NCBI GenBank assembly: GCA_938015445.1
Contig: CALLPE010000021.1
Location: 1 to 54,043 of the forward strand
DNA length: 54,043 nucleotides
Origin: an uncultured Pirellulales bacterium
GTDB taxonomy: Bacteria > Planctomycetota > Planctomycetia > Pirellulales > Thermoguttaceae
Direction: 5' to 3'
A program made the translations under genes and the position numbers. The notes below the pieces were generated by a model. The model saw nothing but the letters and a program-made list of their open reading frames with translations. It did no database searches and was not told the DNA's origin. Within the stretch, counting starts at the first letter, position 1. Every line of letters starts with the position of its first letter. Of the stretch, positions 27,991-40,977 are shown piece after piece.

Positions 27991-29208
27991 ATGTATCGGC
28001 GATTGATAGCATATAGTGTGCTGGCACTGAACGTGGTCGCGTTGTCGGCCGGTTGCGGCAGCACGCGCTGGTCGGACACCCAACGAACAGCCACCGAACA
28101 ATTGCTCATCTCCGATGCGATCGACCGCGCAGTCAGCGAGATTGACCTCGGCGCATTGGCAGAGCGGAAGGTGTATTTGGAGTCAAGCGCGGTCCGCCAA
28201 ACAGTGGACTCCGCGTATTTGATCAGCACCGTCCGCCAGCACCTGCTGGCCCAGGGATGCATTTTGGTAGACAAGCTGGACGAGGCCGACTACGTGGTGG
28301 AACTGCGTGCCGGCGCGGTGGGCACCGACCGCTGCGATCTGCTGTTTGGCATACCGGCTACCAAGCTACCGCAGTCTGTGCCGGTTCAAGGCATTCCCCA
28401 CACCGTCCCTGAATTGGCGCTGGCCACCAAGACCGAGCAGCGCGCCGTGGCCAAGATCGCCCTGTTCGCTTACAACCGGCATACGGGCAAGATGGTGTGG
28501 CAGTCGGGCGTGATACCAGTGGAAAGCAAGATTCATAATCTATGGGTCTTGGGCGCCGGTCCGTTCCAACGCGGGACAGTGTACGGGGGAACACAATCGT
28601 GGGGGCAGAAGATGCGAGTGCCGTTTTCGGGCAAGACTGACCGACGATGGCAGCCGCCAATCCCTTCGGTAGCCAAGGAAATGCACTTCGTCGAGGATGA
28701 GCCGCAGTTGGCCGAACGTCGCGACGGTGGCAAAGCCCAGCCGCTATCCACTGAGCAAAAAGCTGCCGGCGCCGGGGCAGTTCGGTCGACGGGCCATTCC
28801 CGCCTTAGCAGTGCCTCGTCCGGTTCAGGAATCCCGCCCGCACCACCCCTTCCAGCAGCGCCGCCGGCTCCGCCCGGCCCGGTAGGAACCTCGAAACATC
28901 ACGGCTTTGGCAAATCGTTGGATTTGACCATCCTGGATCACATGAACATTGTGCCGGCGGCCCCGCCATCGCCGACAACGACACAAGTGCCGGCGACGAC
29001 ACAATCGCCAGCAGCGACAGAAGGAGCGTCTGCCTGGCAAACAGCCTCACAAACAACCGCGCAGCCGGCAACGTCGCCTGGAAGCGCACCGCCTGCAACT
29101 GCGCCATTGGCTACCGCGCCGGTAACAGAAACCTCGCAAGCTAGTCAATCGCCGCCCGCGCCGGAGGGCGGCGCCGCCGACCCGGCCTCGGCTCCGCCGC
29201 CGAAATAG
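27991..29208 (+). CDS. Lipoprotein, DUF6655-like, with long Pro/Ala/Thr-rich tail
   Basis: 405 residues from ATG 27991 (GTG 27988 directly upstream is an alternative). Signal peptide with lipobox LSAGC, lipidated Cys at 22. The globular part (22 to about 230) has DTQRTATEQLLISDAIDRAV, KVYLESSAVRQ, ADYVVELRAGAVGTDRCDLLFG and WVLGAGPFQRGTVYGG, as in the planctomycete lipoprotein family I know as DUF6655. After about residue 250 the sequence is low complexity (Pro, Ala, Ser, Thr), probably a disordered envelope-spanning linker. Function unknown. Confidence 0.75.
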   Translation: MYRRLIAYSVLALNVVALSAGCGSTRWSDTQRTATEQLLISDAIDRAVSEIDLGALAERKVYLESSAVRQTVDSAYLISTVRQHLLAQGCILVDKLDEADYVVELRAGAVGTDRCDLLFGIPATKLPQSVPVQGIPHTVPELALATKTEQRAVAKIALFAYNRHTGKMVWQSGVIPVESKIHNLWVLGAGPFQRGTVYGGTQSWGQKMRVPFSGKTDRRWQPPIPSVAKEMHFVEDEPQLAERRDGGKAQPLSTEQKAAGAGAVRSTGHSRLSSASSGSGIPPAPPLPAAPPAPPGPVGTSKHHGFGKSLDLTILDHMNIVPAAPPSPTTTQVPATTQSPAATEGASAWQTASQTTAQPATSPGSAPPATAPLATAPVTETSQASQSPPAPEGGAADPASAPPPK

Positions 29209-29400
29209 CTGCCTTCCTCCCACCCCATCGAACACCACAGTTTAAGAAGTTTCAGCCGGCCGCATCTCGGCAAGCAATACCTCGTACCCGAAAACGTGAC
29301 TCTACCTGCGGCGCGCGTTATACTTCGTGGCGACAAGTGGGGGGAATGACCGTTACGCTTCGCACCAGGGAAGTGTCCACGCCAAACGAGGGGAGCAAAC

Positions 29401-30891
29401 ATGTCTGGCAGCACATGGAGACGGCTGGTCATCTGTATTGCGGTGGCAGCAGTGTTTGGTGTTATCAGCTCGAAGACGGGTATTGTCGGCTGGCAGACCG
29501 CGCTGGCCGCTGTAGGGGAGCAAGCCGCAGACGGCCCCGCCGGCGAAGTGCCGAACTTCGTGATCATATTCACCGACGACCAGGGGTATCAGGACGTGGG
29601 CTGTTTCGGCTCGCCGGACATTCGCACTCCCAACCTTGACCGTATGGCCGCCGAGGGAATGAAGTTCACTGATTTCTATGTGACCGCCCCGGTGTGTTCG
29701 CCTTCCCGGGCGTCGCTGATGACCGGGTCGTACTGCGATCGGGTGAGCGTTACCCGGGTGTTCTTTCCCCGCGACAACACGGGGCTGCACCCCAACGAGA
29801 TCACCATCGCCGAGCTGCTCCAGACCCGCGGATACGCCACGGCGTGCATAGGCAAGTGGCATCTGGGGCATTTACCGCCTTTCTTGCCGACCAATCAGGG
29901 TTTCGACTATTACTTTGGCATCCCGTATTCCAACGACATGTCGATCGAGCGCGACGGCAAGCGCGGCCCGCCGGTGTATCGCAATGACCAGATCGTCGAA
30001 CACCCGGCAGAGCAGGCCACGCTGACCAAACGGTACACCGAGGAGGCGGTGAAGTTCATTGAGCAAAACCGGCAGCGTCCGTTCTTTCTGTACTTGGCGC
30101 ACACCATGCCCCATGTGCCGCTGGCAGCTTCGGAGGCCTTTTTGGGAAAGTCGAAGCGCGGGCTGTACGGCGATGTGATCGAAGAGATCGACTGGTCGGT
30201 AGGTCAGGTCCTGGAAGCGTTGCGTCGGCTAGGACTGTCCGAAAAGACCATAGTGGTCTTCACTTCTGATAACGGTCCCTGGCTGATAATGAAGAAACAC
30301 GGTGGCTCGGCGCTGCCGCTGCGCGACGGCAAAGGCACACTGTACGAAGGCGGGATGCGCGTGCCGTGCATCATGTGGGGACCGGGCAGAATACCCGCCG
30401 GGAAAACCTGCTCCGAAGTAGCCGCCACGATCGACATCCTGCCCACATTCGCAGCGCTGGCCGGGGCAAAGCTGCCCGAAGACCGTATCATCGACGGCAA
30501 AGACATCTGGCCGCTGATGTCCGGACAACCGGGCGCGAAAAGTCCGCACCAAGCGTTCTTCTACCGCCGCAACGGCGTGCGTGCAGGCAACTGGAAGCTG
30601 TTGCTGACAGCCGCTAAACCGGCCCAGAGCGCGGCCAAGCCGGGGGAAAAACAACCGCCCAAAAGCGCCGACGCGCCGGACAGCAAAGCTGGGCAAAGCC
30701 AGACCGCCAAGCCAGCCGCGGCGCCGCCGACTGTCGAGTTGTACGATCTGGCAACGGATATCGGCGAGAAGAACAATCTGGCGGAACAACATCCGGATGT
30801 GGTCGAGCGATTGCGCAAATTGTTGCAAGACCATAACGCCGAGATAAATAAGAACCAGCGACCGCAGGGCGTAGTGGAACCGTCGCCATAA
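29401..30891 (+). CDS. Exported type I sulfatase
   Basis: 496 residues with signal peptide (residues 8-40). Sulfatase signature PNFVIIFTDDQGYQDVGC with metal-binding Asp pair; the active-site motif C99-S-P-S-R103 (CSPSRASLMTG) is intact, so C99 can be converted to formylglycine; then GKWHLGHL and FTSDNGPW. The segment at about 400-445 is a Lys/Ala/Pro-rich insertion before the C-terminal helix. Hydrolyses sulfate esters, probably on glycans, in the periplasm. GGGGAG lies just before ATG 29401, and TATACT at 29319 may be its -10 box. The maturase is not in the window. Confidence 0.9.
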   Translation: MSGSTWRRLVICIAVAAVFGVISSKTGIVGWQTALAAVGEQAADGPAGEVPNFVIIFTDDQGYQDVGCFGSPDIRTPNLDRMAAEGMKFTDFYVTAPVCSPSRASLMTGSYCDRVSVTRVFFPRDNTGLHPNEITIAELLQTRGYATACIGKWHLGHLPPFLPTNQGFDYYFGIPYSNDMSIERDGKRGPPVYRNDQIVEHPAEQATLTKRYTEEAVKFIEQNRQRPFFLYLAHTMPHVPLAASEAFLGKSKRGLYGDVIEEIDWSVGQVLEALRRLGLSEKTIVVFTSDNGPWLIMKKHGGSALPLRDGKGTLYEGGMRVPCIMWGPGRIPAGKTCSEVAATIDILPTFAALAGAKLPEDRIIDGKDIWPLMSGQPGAKSPHQAFFYRRNGVRAGNWKLLLTAAKPAQSAAKPGEKQPPKSADAPDSKAGQSQTAKPAAAPPTVELYDLATDIGEKNNLAEQHPDVVERLRKLLQDHNAEINKNQRPQGVVEPSP

Positions 30892-31304
30892 ACGCCAGGC
30901 GAAGCGTTGGGCGAAAATTGCACGGCTTCGGTTGTTAAAAAGCCTTGCGCGGTTAGCCGTCTGCTGGGTTGCTGGACTGCCAGCCTGGTTGCCTGCCCCT
31001 AGCCTGCTGGCCTGCCGCGGCCGAGATTTCGTCTTGGCTAAGAGGCTTATTTTTGGTAGTGTTTTAGCGGCAACGATGCGACAGGTGTTCGGGAGCGATT
31101 GTCGCTCCGCTCGGGCTGCCCCAGCCGACAACAGTCGCCCATGAAGACGATCGTCGCGCCGGGCGGTCGGCCGATGCGGCAAGAACCGGGGCAAGGGAAC
31201 GTCATCGTGTCCCCAATCGGTTCTTCCTTCGTGCAGATGCACTCCCACTTCGTGCAGATGCACGTGGAGCAACGGGCTTCAGGCCAACACGGAAGGAGGC
31301 CGAG
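30892..31304. other. 413-bp spacer with duplicated 15-mer
   Basis: TTCGTGCAGATGCAC occurs at 31228-31242 and again at 31249-31263. A run of degenerate GCCTG/GCTGG units lies at 30955-31015. No gene recognised. Confidence 0.5.
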
Positions 31305-31826
31305 ATGGCTGCCGAGTCTAAACAGGAGGTGCGCGTACACATCCGCTGGATGTTGCGCCGCGACATACCCGAAGTGGAGGCGATCGAACGGCAGTGCTTC
31401 GAGTTCCCCTGGCAAGAGGAGGACTTTCGCAACTGCCTCAACCAGCGGAACTGCATCGGCATGGTAGCCGAGCACGGCGACCGGCTGGTGGGCTTCATGA
31501 TCTACGAATTGCACAAGTCGCGCATCCACGTGTTGAACTTCGCCGTAGAGCCAGAGTACCAGCGCCGGGGCGTGGGCACCCAGATGTTGGCCAAGCTGAT
31601 CGGCAAGCTACGCTCGCAACGGCGCAGCAAGATCGTGCTGGAAGTACGCGAGACTAATCTGGCCGCGCAGTTATTCTTCCGCGAGAATGGTTTTCGGGCG
31701 GTGGCCGTGCTGCGTGGCTTTTATCAAGACACGCCGGAAGACGCCTATCTGATGCAGTACTGCTACCGGTCGGAGGACCTCGACAGCTTGAACCCGCCGG
31801 ATGAAATGTCCCGCCTGGCGGGCTGA
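31305..31826 (+). CDS. rimI: GNAT acetyltransferase, RimI-like
   Basis: 173-residue GNAT-fold enzyme. IRWMLRRDIPEVEAIERQCF and FPWQEEDF match RimI; the acetyl-CoA loop is VEPEYQRRGVGTQML, and VLEVRETNLAAQLFFRENGFRAVAVLRGFY is the RimI-specific C-terminal part. RimI acetylates the N-terminal alanine of ribosomal protein bS18, and relatives act on other protein N-termini. AAGGAGG a few bases before ATG 31305 is a strong ribosome binding site. The plsC-like gene follows almost without a gap, so they form an operon. Confidence 0.85.
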   Translation: MAAESKQEVRVHIRWMLRRDIPEVEAIERQCFEFPWQEEDFRNCLNQRNCIGMVAEHGDRLVGFMIYELHKSRIHVLNFAVEPEYQRRGVGTQMLAKLIGKLRSQRRSKIVLEVRETNLAAQLFFRENGFRAVAVLRGFYQDTPEDAYLMQYCYRSEDLDSLNPPDEMSRLAG

Positions 31827-31830
31827 AAAA

Positions 31831-32589
31831 ATGTTATCGTCCGCTGCGGTAAACTGGGCGGCGAGTTTGATGTTGGCCAGCTTGGCGGTGGGGGCCCTGT
31901 TGTGGCTGAGCTGGCAAGTCCGCCGCACCAGGCTGTGCCCCCTCCAAACCTTATTGTGGTGGCTGAATTACGCAGTGGCGCGCAGCCTGTGGCGGGCCAG
32001 AGTAATCGGACGGCTCGATATTCCCGCCAACCAAGGTGCGGTGATCGTCTGCAACCACCGCTCGTCTGTCGATCCATGCTTCGTGCACTTGGCTACCCAG
32101 CGGGTGATCCACTGGATGGTCGCCCGGGAGTACTGCCAGCAACCGGCCTACCGCTGGCTATTGCAGATTTGCCAGGTGATCCCTACCAACCGTTCCGGGG
32201 TAGACGCGGCGGCAGCCAAAGCCGCCGTAGATTGGGTGCGTGCCGGCGGCTTGGTGGGCGTGTTTCCCGAAGGACGGCTAAACACCACCAATCAGCCGCT
32301 GTTGCCAGTTCTCCCCGGGGCGGTATTGATAGCCCTCAAGGCCCGAGCGCCGATCGTGCCTTGCTATATCGAGGGTTCGCCGACCACCGAGTATCCGTGG
32401 CAAACCCTGCTGCGCACTGCTAAGGTCACGTTGCGCATCGGAAAGCCTTTCGACCTGAGCCGCTATTACGACCACCATGCCGACCGACAACTGCTGGCCG
32501 AGCTTACCGCGGAAGTGATGCGCGCGGTGTTGCGGTTGGGTGGACATGTCGACTTTGTGCCCCAGGTACGCGGTGCCAAAAAACCGTAA
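31831..32589 (+). CDS. 1-acyl-sn-glycerol-3-phosphate acyltransferase (PlsC-like)
   Basis: 252 residues from ATG 31831, or 262 from ATG 31801, which would overlap rimI. An N-terminal membrane helix (about 10-30) is followed by the acyltransferase motifs: N75-H76-R-S-S-V-D81 (NHxxxxD catalytic box) and FPEGRL (145-150), with PIVPCYIEG as motif IV. Acylates lysophosphatidate to phosphatidate in membrane lipid synthesis; some relatives acylate other lysolipids. Only 4 nt after rimI. A tandem 18-bp unit (CGGCAAAGATCAGC) follows its stop at about 32590-32640. Confidence 0.88.
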   Translation: MLSSAAVNWAASLMLASLAVGALLWLSWQVRRTRLCPLQTLLWWLNYAVARSLWRARVIGRLDIPANQGAVIVCNHRSSVDPCFVHLATQRVIHWMVAREYCQQPAYRWLLQICQVIPTNRSGVDAAAAKAAVDWVRAGGLVGVFPEGRLNTTNQPLLPVLPGAVLIALKARAPIVPCYIEGSPTTEYPWQTLLRTAKVTLRIGKPFDLSRYYDHHADRQLLAELTAEVMRAVLRLGGHVDFVPQVRGAKKP

Positions 32590-32859
32590 GCCGAAAGATC
32601 AGCGGTTCGGCAAAGATCAGCAGCTCGGCAAAGCATAAATCTCGCGGGGCGGTACCGGCGGCCCGATCAAGCGCGTGGCTCGGCTTGTATCAGCGCGCTG
32701 CGCCTGGCTGGCGCCGCCGGAAGGCAGGAGCCTGCGATTGGCTGGCACAACTGCCGCGGTCTGCTGCGACCGTAGTCGGGCCTTGACAGGCAGCGGTCGG
32801 CTTTCAAGATGCAGCGGCTGGAGGTCAAAAATCGGCGGTTGGGATTCAACATTGGGCGT

Positions 32860-33993
32860 TCAAGATTCTGCCGCCGGTTGCCCGGGACGCACAATCTGCC
32901 AAATCATCCATGTCATCACCCCGGCGCCAAGCAGAAACGCTATTAGGAACATGGCCAACGGGCCGTACTGCGTGGCCGTCTGGCGCGCCAGTACGTCGAA
33001 ATGTGGTTTCAGCTCGATGTTCTGTAGCACCTGTCGGCTGATGGCGTTGACGCCCAGTACCCCAAGCTGCGCCAGTGCGATGAGCGCGGCCACGCCACGG
33101 CTGGGGAACTGGCCCGCACGCACCTGCCGGAACAGCAGCAACCACGGCAGACCTGGGGCAAGGGCCGTCAGAAGCGTAAGCAGCACCGTCGGAAAGCCGA
33201 ACATCTGCTTAAAGCTTTGCCAGCCGGTGATGACATACAGCGTGCCTGCCACTGCGAACCACACCATGCTGGCGGTGTACAGTTTCCAGGAGAGCGTCAG
33301 CGACCACGAACGATATTGGTCGGACTCTGCCGAGGCGAACCAAGCGGCGTCGAAGAGCAGCCACACGGCCGTTGTGCCGATGGCCAGCCCCAGCATCAGC
33401 AGCCAGCGGGGCCAGAGGGTAGCATCGGCGATGTTCGAGCCGGTGCCTAGCGTCGCCCCGTAGAAGTCGGCGCGCTTCCACAGTTCGGGCCAGGCGTGCG
33501 GGTTGACCATCAGGCTCATACCGTTGACGAAAAGCCAACCGATGACCACCAGCAGGACTGCCGCCACCCAGCCGGCTGCCCGGCGGAAGGCGGTCAGTCC
33601 CGGCCCGTCCGAACGCAGACCGAAACTGTATAGGTAAACCCCGTAATATGCTGGTATCAGCAGGGCGATGATCATCAGCCAATGCCAGGCCATGAGGATG
33701 GTAGCCGAGTAGAACGGCTGAGCATAAGCCACCTGCACAAACAATAGCGGCACAATGCCCAGGTTGATGCCGTAGGCAAGAATGATGGGCATTTGCGTCA
33801 TCAGCCGGCGGCCGAAGGTTTGCCCGTGCTCGCCGCCGCGCACGTACAGTACCAGTGCGATGAGGATGCCGGCGTACCACAGGTTCATCGGCACGGCGTG
33901 CAAGGTGAAACCTAGCACCTTGAACAACTGCACGAACCAGATCGGGGCTGGAATCGGCGGCAAATTGGTTTCGATAAGCTGACCAGGGTCCAT
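32860..33993 (-). CDS. Polytopic membrane protein, putative partner subunit of the bd-type oxidase
   Basis: 377 residues, about eight or nine transmembrane helices. ATG 33993 overlaps the stop of the upstream oxidase gene (TGATG), implying translational coupling and a fixed subunit ratio. Conserved-looking histidines sit in membrane segments (FTLHAVPMNLW, AWHWLMI) and could bind haem. It does not show recognisable CydB motifs, yet occupies the CydB position. I infer that it is the second subunit of a cytochrome bd superfamily complex; direct homology could not be established by eye. Confidence 0.65.
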   Translation of the reverse strand: MDPGQLIETNLPPIPAPIWFVQLFKVLGFTLHAVPMNLWYAGILIALVLYVRGGEHGQTFGRRLMTQMPIILAYGINLGIVPLLFVQVAYAQPFYSATILMAWHWLMIIALLIPAYYGVYLYSFGLRSDGPGLTAFRRAAGWVAAVLLVVIGWLFVNGMSLMVNPHAWPELWKRADFYGATLGTGSNIADATLWPRWLLMLGLAIGTTAVWLLFDAAWFASAESDQYRSWSLTLSWKLYTASMVWFAVAGTLYVITGWQSFKQMFGFPTVLLTLLTALAPGLPWLLLFRQVRAGQFPSRGVAALIALAQLGVLGVNAISRQVLQNIELKPHFDVLARQTATQYGPLAMFLIAFLLGAGVMTWMIWQIVRPGQPAAES

Positions 33994-35495
33994 CACTGCG
34001 CTGCTCCAGACTGCGCTTCTCCACAAAGCTGGGCTTCTCCAGAAAGCTGGCGATAATCGGCCTGTCGCTGTGCGGGCTGCATGGTCGGCGCCGGTTCCAT
34101 TCCGGCCGGACGCGGCGGCGCGATGCTCATCAGGTAATCGGCCAGCAGCTCAGCTTCCTCGGGCGTGCCGCACCAGGGTGGCATGACGAACCGGGCGGTG
34201 TGCAAGTTGTCGATCAGATCGCGGACCATCGCCCTGCTCCACCCTTGTATCAATGGTCCGGCGGCCGAATAACCTCCGCGGGCGATAGCATGGCAATCGT
34301 TGCAGTGATACTGGAACAGCACGCCACCGAGCTTCACCCGGTCCTCGGGCGGAAGTTCGAGCAACCGTTGCCGGTCGATGTGTCCGCCGGACGATCCGCC
34401 TTCCTGTTGCATCGCCCCCACGACCACCTGGGGGAAATTGTGGCGCACGTACTGACGGGTCCACACGCCGCCTTCCAAGTAACCGCCGTCGCGCAGTCGC
34501 TGGAGTTCCGACTGCTCGGCGTACACCTGATTGCCAAACACGACGTTATACACCACGTAGGGTTTGCGCACTGCCTCGCGGATGAACTCGCTGGTGCCGA
34601 AGCCGATCATCCCCAGGGCCAGCAATGCCACGGCGAAGCCGGGCGAGCGGATCCATCCCGGATTCCGAAACGGCCCCAAGTACAACAGCACGAACACCAG
34701 CCCCGTAGCCACGAAAATCAAGCCCACGAAGACATTCAACGCACTGGCCGAGAACATGGCCTCTACGGCAGAATCGGGCAGATTGATGTACCACCCAGCG
34801 CCGCCGACGAGGATAAGCACGGCGCCCAACAAGGCCGGTCGGGTGGAGCGCTGCTCGACGAGGTTCGTCAACCGCTCGCTAGTGCATGTAATCGAGGCGT
34901 GCAAGTACACGTACAACGAGCTGAGCAGAAACGCCCCCCCGGTTCGCGCGAGCATCTGCGGGATGAACTGCGGATTGAAAAAGCCCGCCCAAAAAGTCCG
35001 CTTCTGGAGCCAATCGCCCGGATGGAGCATGAAAGCAGTGATGCCGGTGATCAACACCAGGCTGATCCATGCCGCCCAGGCGTAAATCCAGCCCATTGCG
35101 ATGTGCGTCCGCGGCTGTAGTCGGCCCCAATAATAGAAGAAGACAAAGGCCGCTGTAATCTCCAGCACGAAGAAGACCCATTCGGTCGCCCAACCGAAAA
35201 CAAATGTGCGGATCAACAGCTCGGTGGCCAGCGGCGAAGCCAGACCTATCGTCCACCAGATACCCACCCCGGTTATGGCGCCGAACACTACCGTCAAAAG
35301 AATGAAGAACTGGGCATGTTTTCGCAGATATGCCAGGTATTCGCGGTCGTTGGTGCGATAGGCGTAAGTGGTCTCCAGCGCCAGAAAGAAACCGCCCCCA
35401 ACCGCGTAATGCGCCACCAGCACGTGCAACACCGCGATGGCAGCGATAAGCATCGGCGAAGTTATGACGGGTACATACCACCAGGGGTAGTGCAT
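33993..35495 (-). CDS. Cytochrome bd superfamily subunit I (CydA-like) fused to cytochrome c
   Basis: 500 residues. The first 330 are CydA-like with about nine helices: H24/H29 in the first helix, E112 in FFVLEITAAF, H199 in YLHAS. At the Q-loop position, where quinol oxidases have GRQPW, it has V-R-K-P-Y (309-313). A C-terminal cytochrome c domain follows: C398-N-D-C-H402 haem motif and axial M438 in FVMPPW. This is the layout of the OR-C branch of the bd superfamily, whose members carry haem c and lack the canonical quinol site. Probably a terminal oxidase taking electrons from cytochrome c. The last 17 residues (GEAQ repeats) come from a short DNA duplication. Confidence 0.8.
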   Translation of the reverse strand: MHYPWWYVPVITSPMLIAAIAVLHVLVAHYAVGGGFFLALETTYAYRTNDREYLAYLRKHAQFFILLTVVFGAITGVGIWWTIGLASPLATELLIRTFVFGWATEWVFFVLEITAAFVFFYYWGRLQPRTHIAMGWIYAWAAWISLVLITGITAFMLHPGDWLQKRTFWAGFFNPQFIPQMLARTGGAFLLSSLYVYLHASITCTSERLTNLVEQRSTRPALLGAVLILVGGAGWYINLPDSAVEAMFSASALNVFVGLIFVATGLVFVLLYLGPFRNPGWIRSPGFAVALLALGMIGFGTSEFIREAVRKPYVVYNVVFGNQVYAEQSELQRLRDGGYLEGGVWTRQYVRHNFPQVVVGAMQQEGGSSGGHIDRQRLLELPPEDRVKLGGVLFQYHCNDCHAIARGGYSAAGPLIQGWSRAMVRDLIDNLHTARFVMPPWCGTPEEAELLADYLMSIAPPRPAGMEPAPTMQPAQRQADYRQLSGEAQLCGEAQSGAAQ

Positions 35496-35648
35496 GGCCG
35501 TAGGCCCCGGCTACGATTGGATATTTTGGCGAAATAGCCGTCCGGTGCGCAAATTGTCGCCCGCGGCGAGAAACTGTCAATATGTGCCGCGCGATAGTGA
35601 ACTTCCGTCTTGCTAGGCTTCTGCCACGTGCAATACGACCCGCTGCTG

Positions 35649-35694
35649 CTCGATACGTTTGCCCGGCTTTACTCGATACGTTTGGCCGGCTTTG
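35649..35694 (+). repeat. 23-bp tandem duplication
   Basis: Two 23-bp units starting CTCGATACGTTTG at 35649 and 35672 with two mismatches; further degenerate AACGGGAAAGG units follow to 35742. Confidence 0.85.
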
Positions 35695-35754
35695 AGAAAC
35701 GGGAAAGGTTTAAAACTTGAAAAACGGGAAAGGAACTGGCGGGTCGATCAGTGG

Positions 35755-36651
35755 TCAATCGGTGAATCTTTTCAGCAAGGAGCCATAGCCGTCGATGCGG
35801 CGGTCGCGCAAGAACGGCCAGGCCCGCCGCGCGGCCTCGATGTGCTGCAAATCCAGCCGCGCGGTGAGCACCGTTTGTTGCTCGGTGGGACCTTCGACCA
35901 GAATCTGTCCGTAAGGATCCGCCACGAACGAACTGCCCCAGAACACGATACCATCGCCGGCGCCGTGGGCGGGCAGTTCGTGTCCCACACGGTTGACTGC
36001 CGCTACGAATAGCCCATTGGTTATCGCGTGGGCGCGCTGCACGGTAGTCCAAGCGTCGCGTTGCTGGGTGCCGAAGGAATCTTTTTCGGCCGGGTGCCAG
36101 CCGATGGCCGTGGGGTAGAAAATCACATCGGCACCGGCCAGCGCGACCGCCCGCGCCGCTTCCGGAAACCACTGGTCCCAGCAGATCAGCACGCTTAGGC
36201 GGCAGTAGCGAGTTGTCACCACCAGGAACCCGGTGTCGCCGGGGGCGAAATAGTACTTCTCGTAATACGCCGGATCATGGGGGATGTGCATTTTGCGGTA
36301 CAGTCCGGCCAGCCGACCATCGGTGTCCAGAACCGCCGCGCTGTTGTGATACACGCCTTTTGCCCGCCGCTCGAACAGCGGCGCGACCACCACCACGCCC
36401 AGTCGCGCCGCTAGTTTGCCTAATGCGTCGGTGGTCGGACCCGGCACCGGCTCGGCCAGGTCGAACATGGCCGGGTCTTCCACTTGGCAGAAGTAGGGGG
36501 TTAGGAAAAGCTCGGGCAGACAGATTATCTGCGCCCCGCGCTGGGCCGCCTCCACGATAAGCTGCTCGGCGCTGGACAGGTTCTCCGAGCGATCGGCGCT
36601 GATAACCATCTGGATCAGACCGACGGTAACACTGGTTGCGTCGCCGGACAT
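35755..36651 (-). CDS. Carbon-nitrogen hydrolase, N-carbamoylputrescine amidase-like
   Basis: 298 residues from ATG 36651; a longer frame continues upstream through repeats and is not coding. Nitrilase-fold triad: E47 in LPELFLTPYFC, K120 in YRKMHIPHDP and C157 in LICWDQWFPEAAR. The sequences around all three, and EKYYFAPGD, closely resemble AguB, which hydrolyses N-carbamoylputrescine to putrescine in the arginine to agmatine route. The usual partner agmatine deiminase (aguA) is not in the window. AAAGGGG lies about 11 nt before the start. Confidence 0.85.
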   Translation of the reverse strand: MSGDATSVTVGLIQMVISADRSENLSSAEQLIVEAAQRGAQIICLPELFLTPYFCQVEDPAMFDLAEPVPGPTTDALGKLAARLGVVVVAPLFERRAKGVYHNSAAVLDTDGRLAGLYRKMHIPHDPAYYEKYYFAPGDTGFLVVTTRYCRLSVLICWDQWFPEAARAVALAGADVIFYPTAIGWHPAEKDSFGTQQRDAWTTVQRAHAITNGLFVAAVNRVGHELPAHGAGDGIVFWGSSFVADPYGQILVEGPTEQQTVLTARLDLQHIEAARRAWPFLRDRRIDGYGSLLKRFTD

Positions 36652-36779
36652 GAGACACTTTGCCCCTTTCAGCCGCTGCTTATCGCCCGGAACCTCGAGC
36701 CTCCCATACAACACTATTAACGTGCAATGCCGAGTGCCCAATTCTAAGCGGGCCCATCGCCAGACGAAAGCCCGCCCGC

Positions 36780-36905
36780 TGGCATAGGCCCCCCTTACCA
36801 CCATGAGACCTGCCCACTGGCCTAACACCTGTCCACTGGTGTAGGACTGGTACCACCACTGGTATAAGACCACCTGCTGGCGTAAGAAATGTTGGCATAA
36901 TCGGT
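36780..36905 (+). repeat. Cluster of degenerate CTGGYRTAAG-type repeats
   Basis: At least six imperfect units such as CCACTGGTGTAGGAC, CCACTGGTATAAGACC and GCTGGCGTAAG follow each other with 16-24 bp spacing, within the 514-bp spacer (36652-37165) between divergent genes. Several resemble -10 boxes (TATAAG, CATAAT). Apart from this cluster and the nifJ promoter, the spacer shows nothing. Confidence 0.6.
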
Positions 36906-36934
36906 GCGTGCGGCTCGGCACAGCCCGCTGTTAA

Positions 36935-40758
<3,824 letters not shown>

Positions 40759-40977
40759 AAGGCCCACGACGGTTGAGCGCACAAACTGTGGCAACCAATT
40801 GTTTTGACAATCCCCATGGCGGCAGATGATCGAGAGACTCGGACAAACCAGAACCCGGTAGAAGGTTAACCGGGCAATCTACTTGAGATACAGTGCCAGG
40901 AAAGGTGGTGTTATTAAGGCTCTTATTCGGGCGGATTTACCAACCGTCCGCGCCGCCCGTTCACAGGAGAGGGTTGA

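Noticed and set aside
36652..36921. N-terminal 90-residue extension of the amidohydrolase
   Set aside because: Derives from degenerate spacer repeats; the nitrilase fold starts at ATG 36651.
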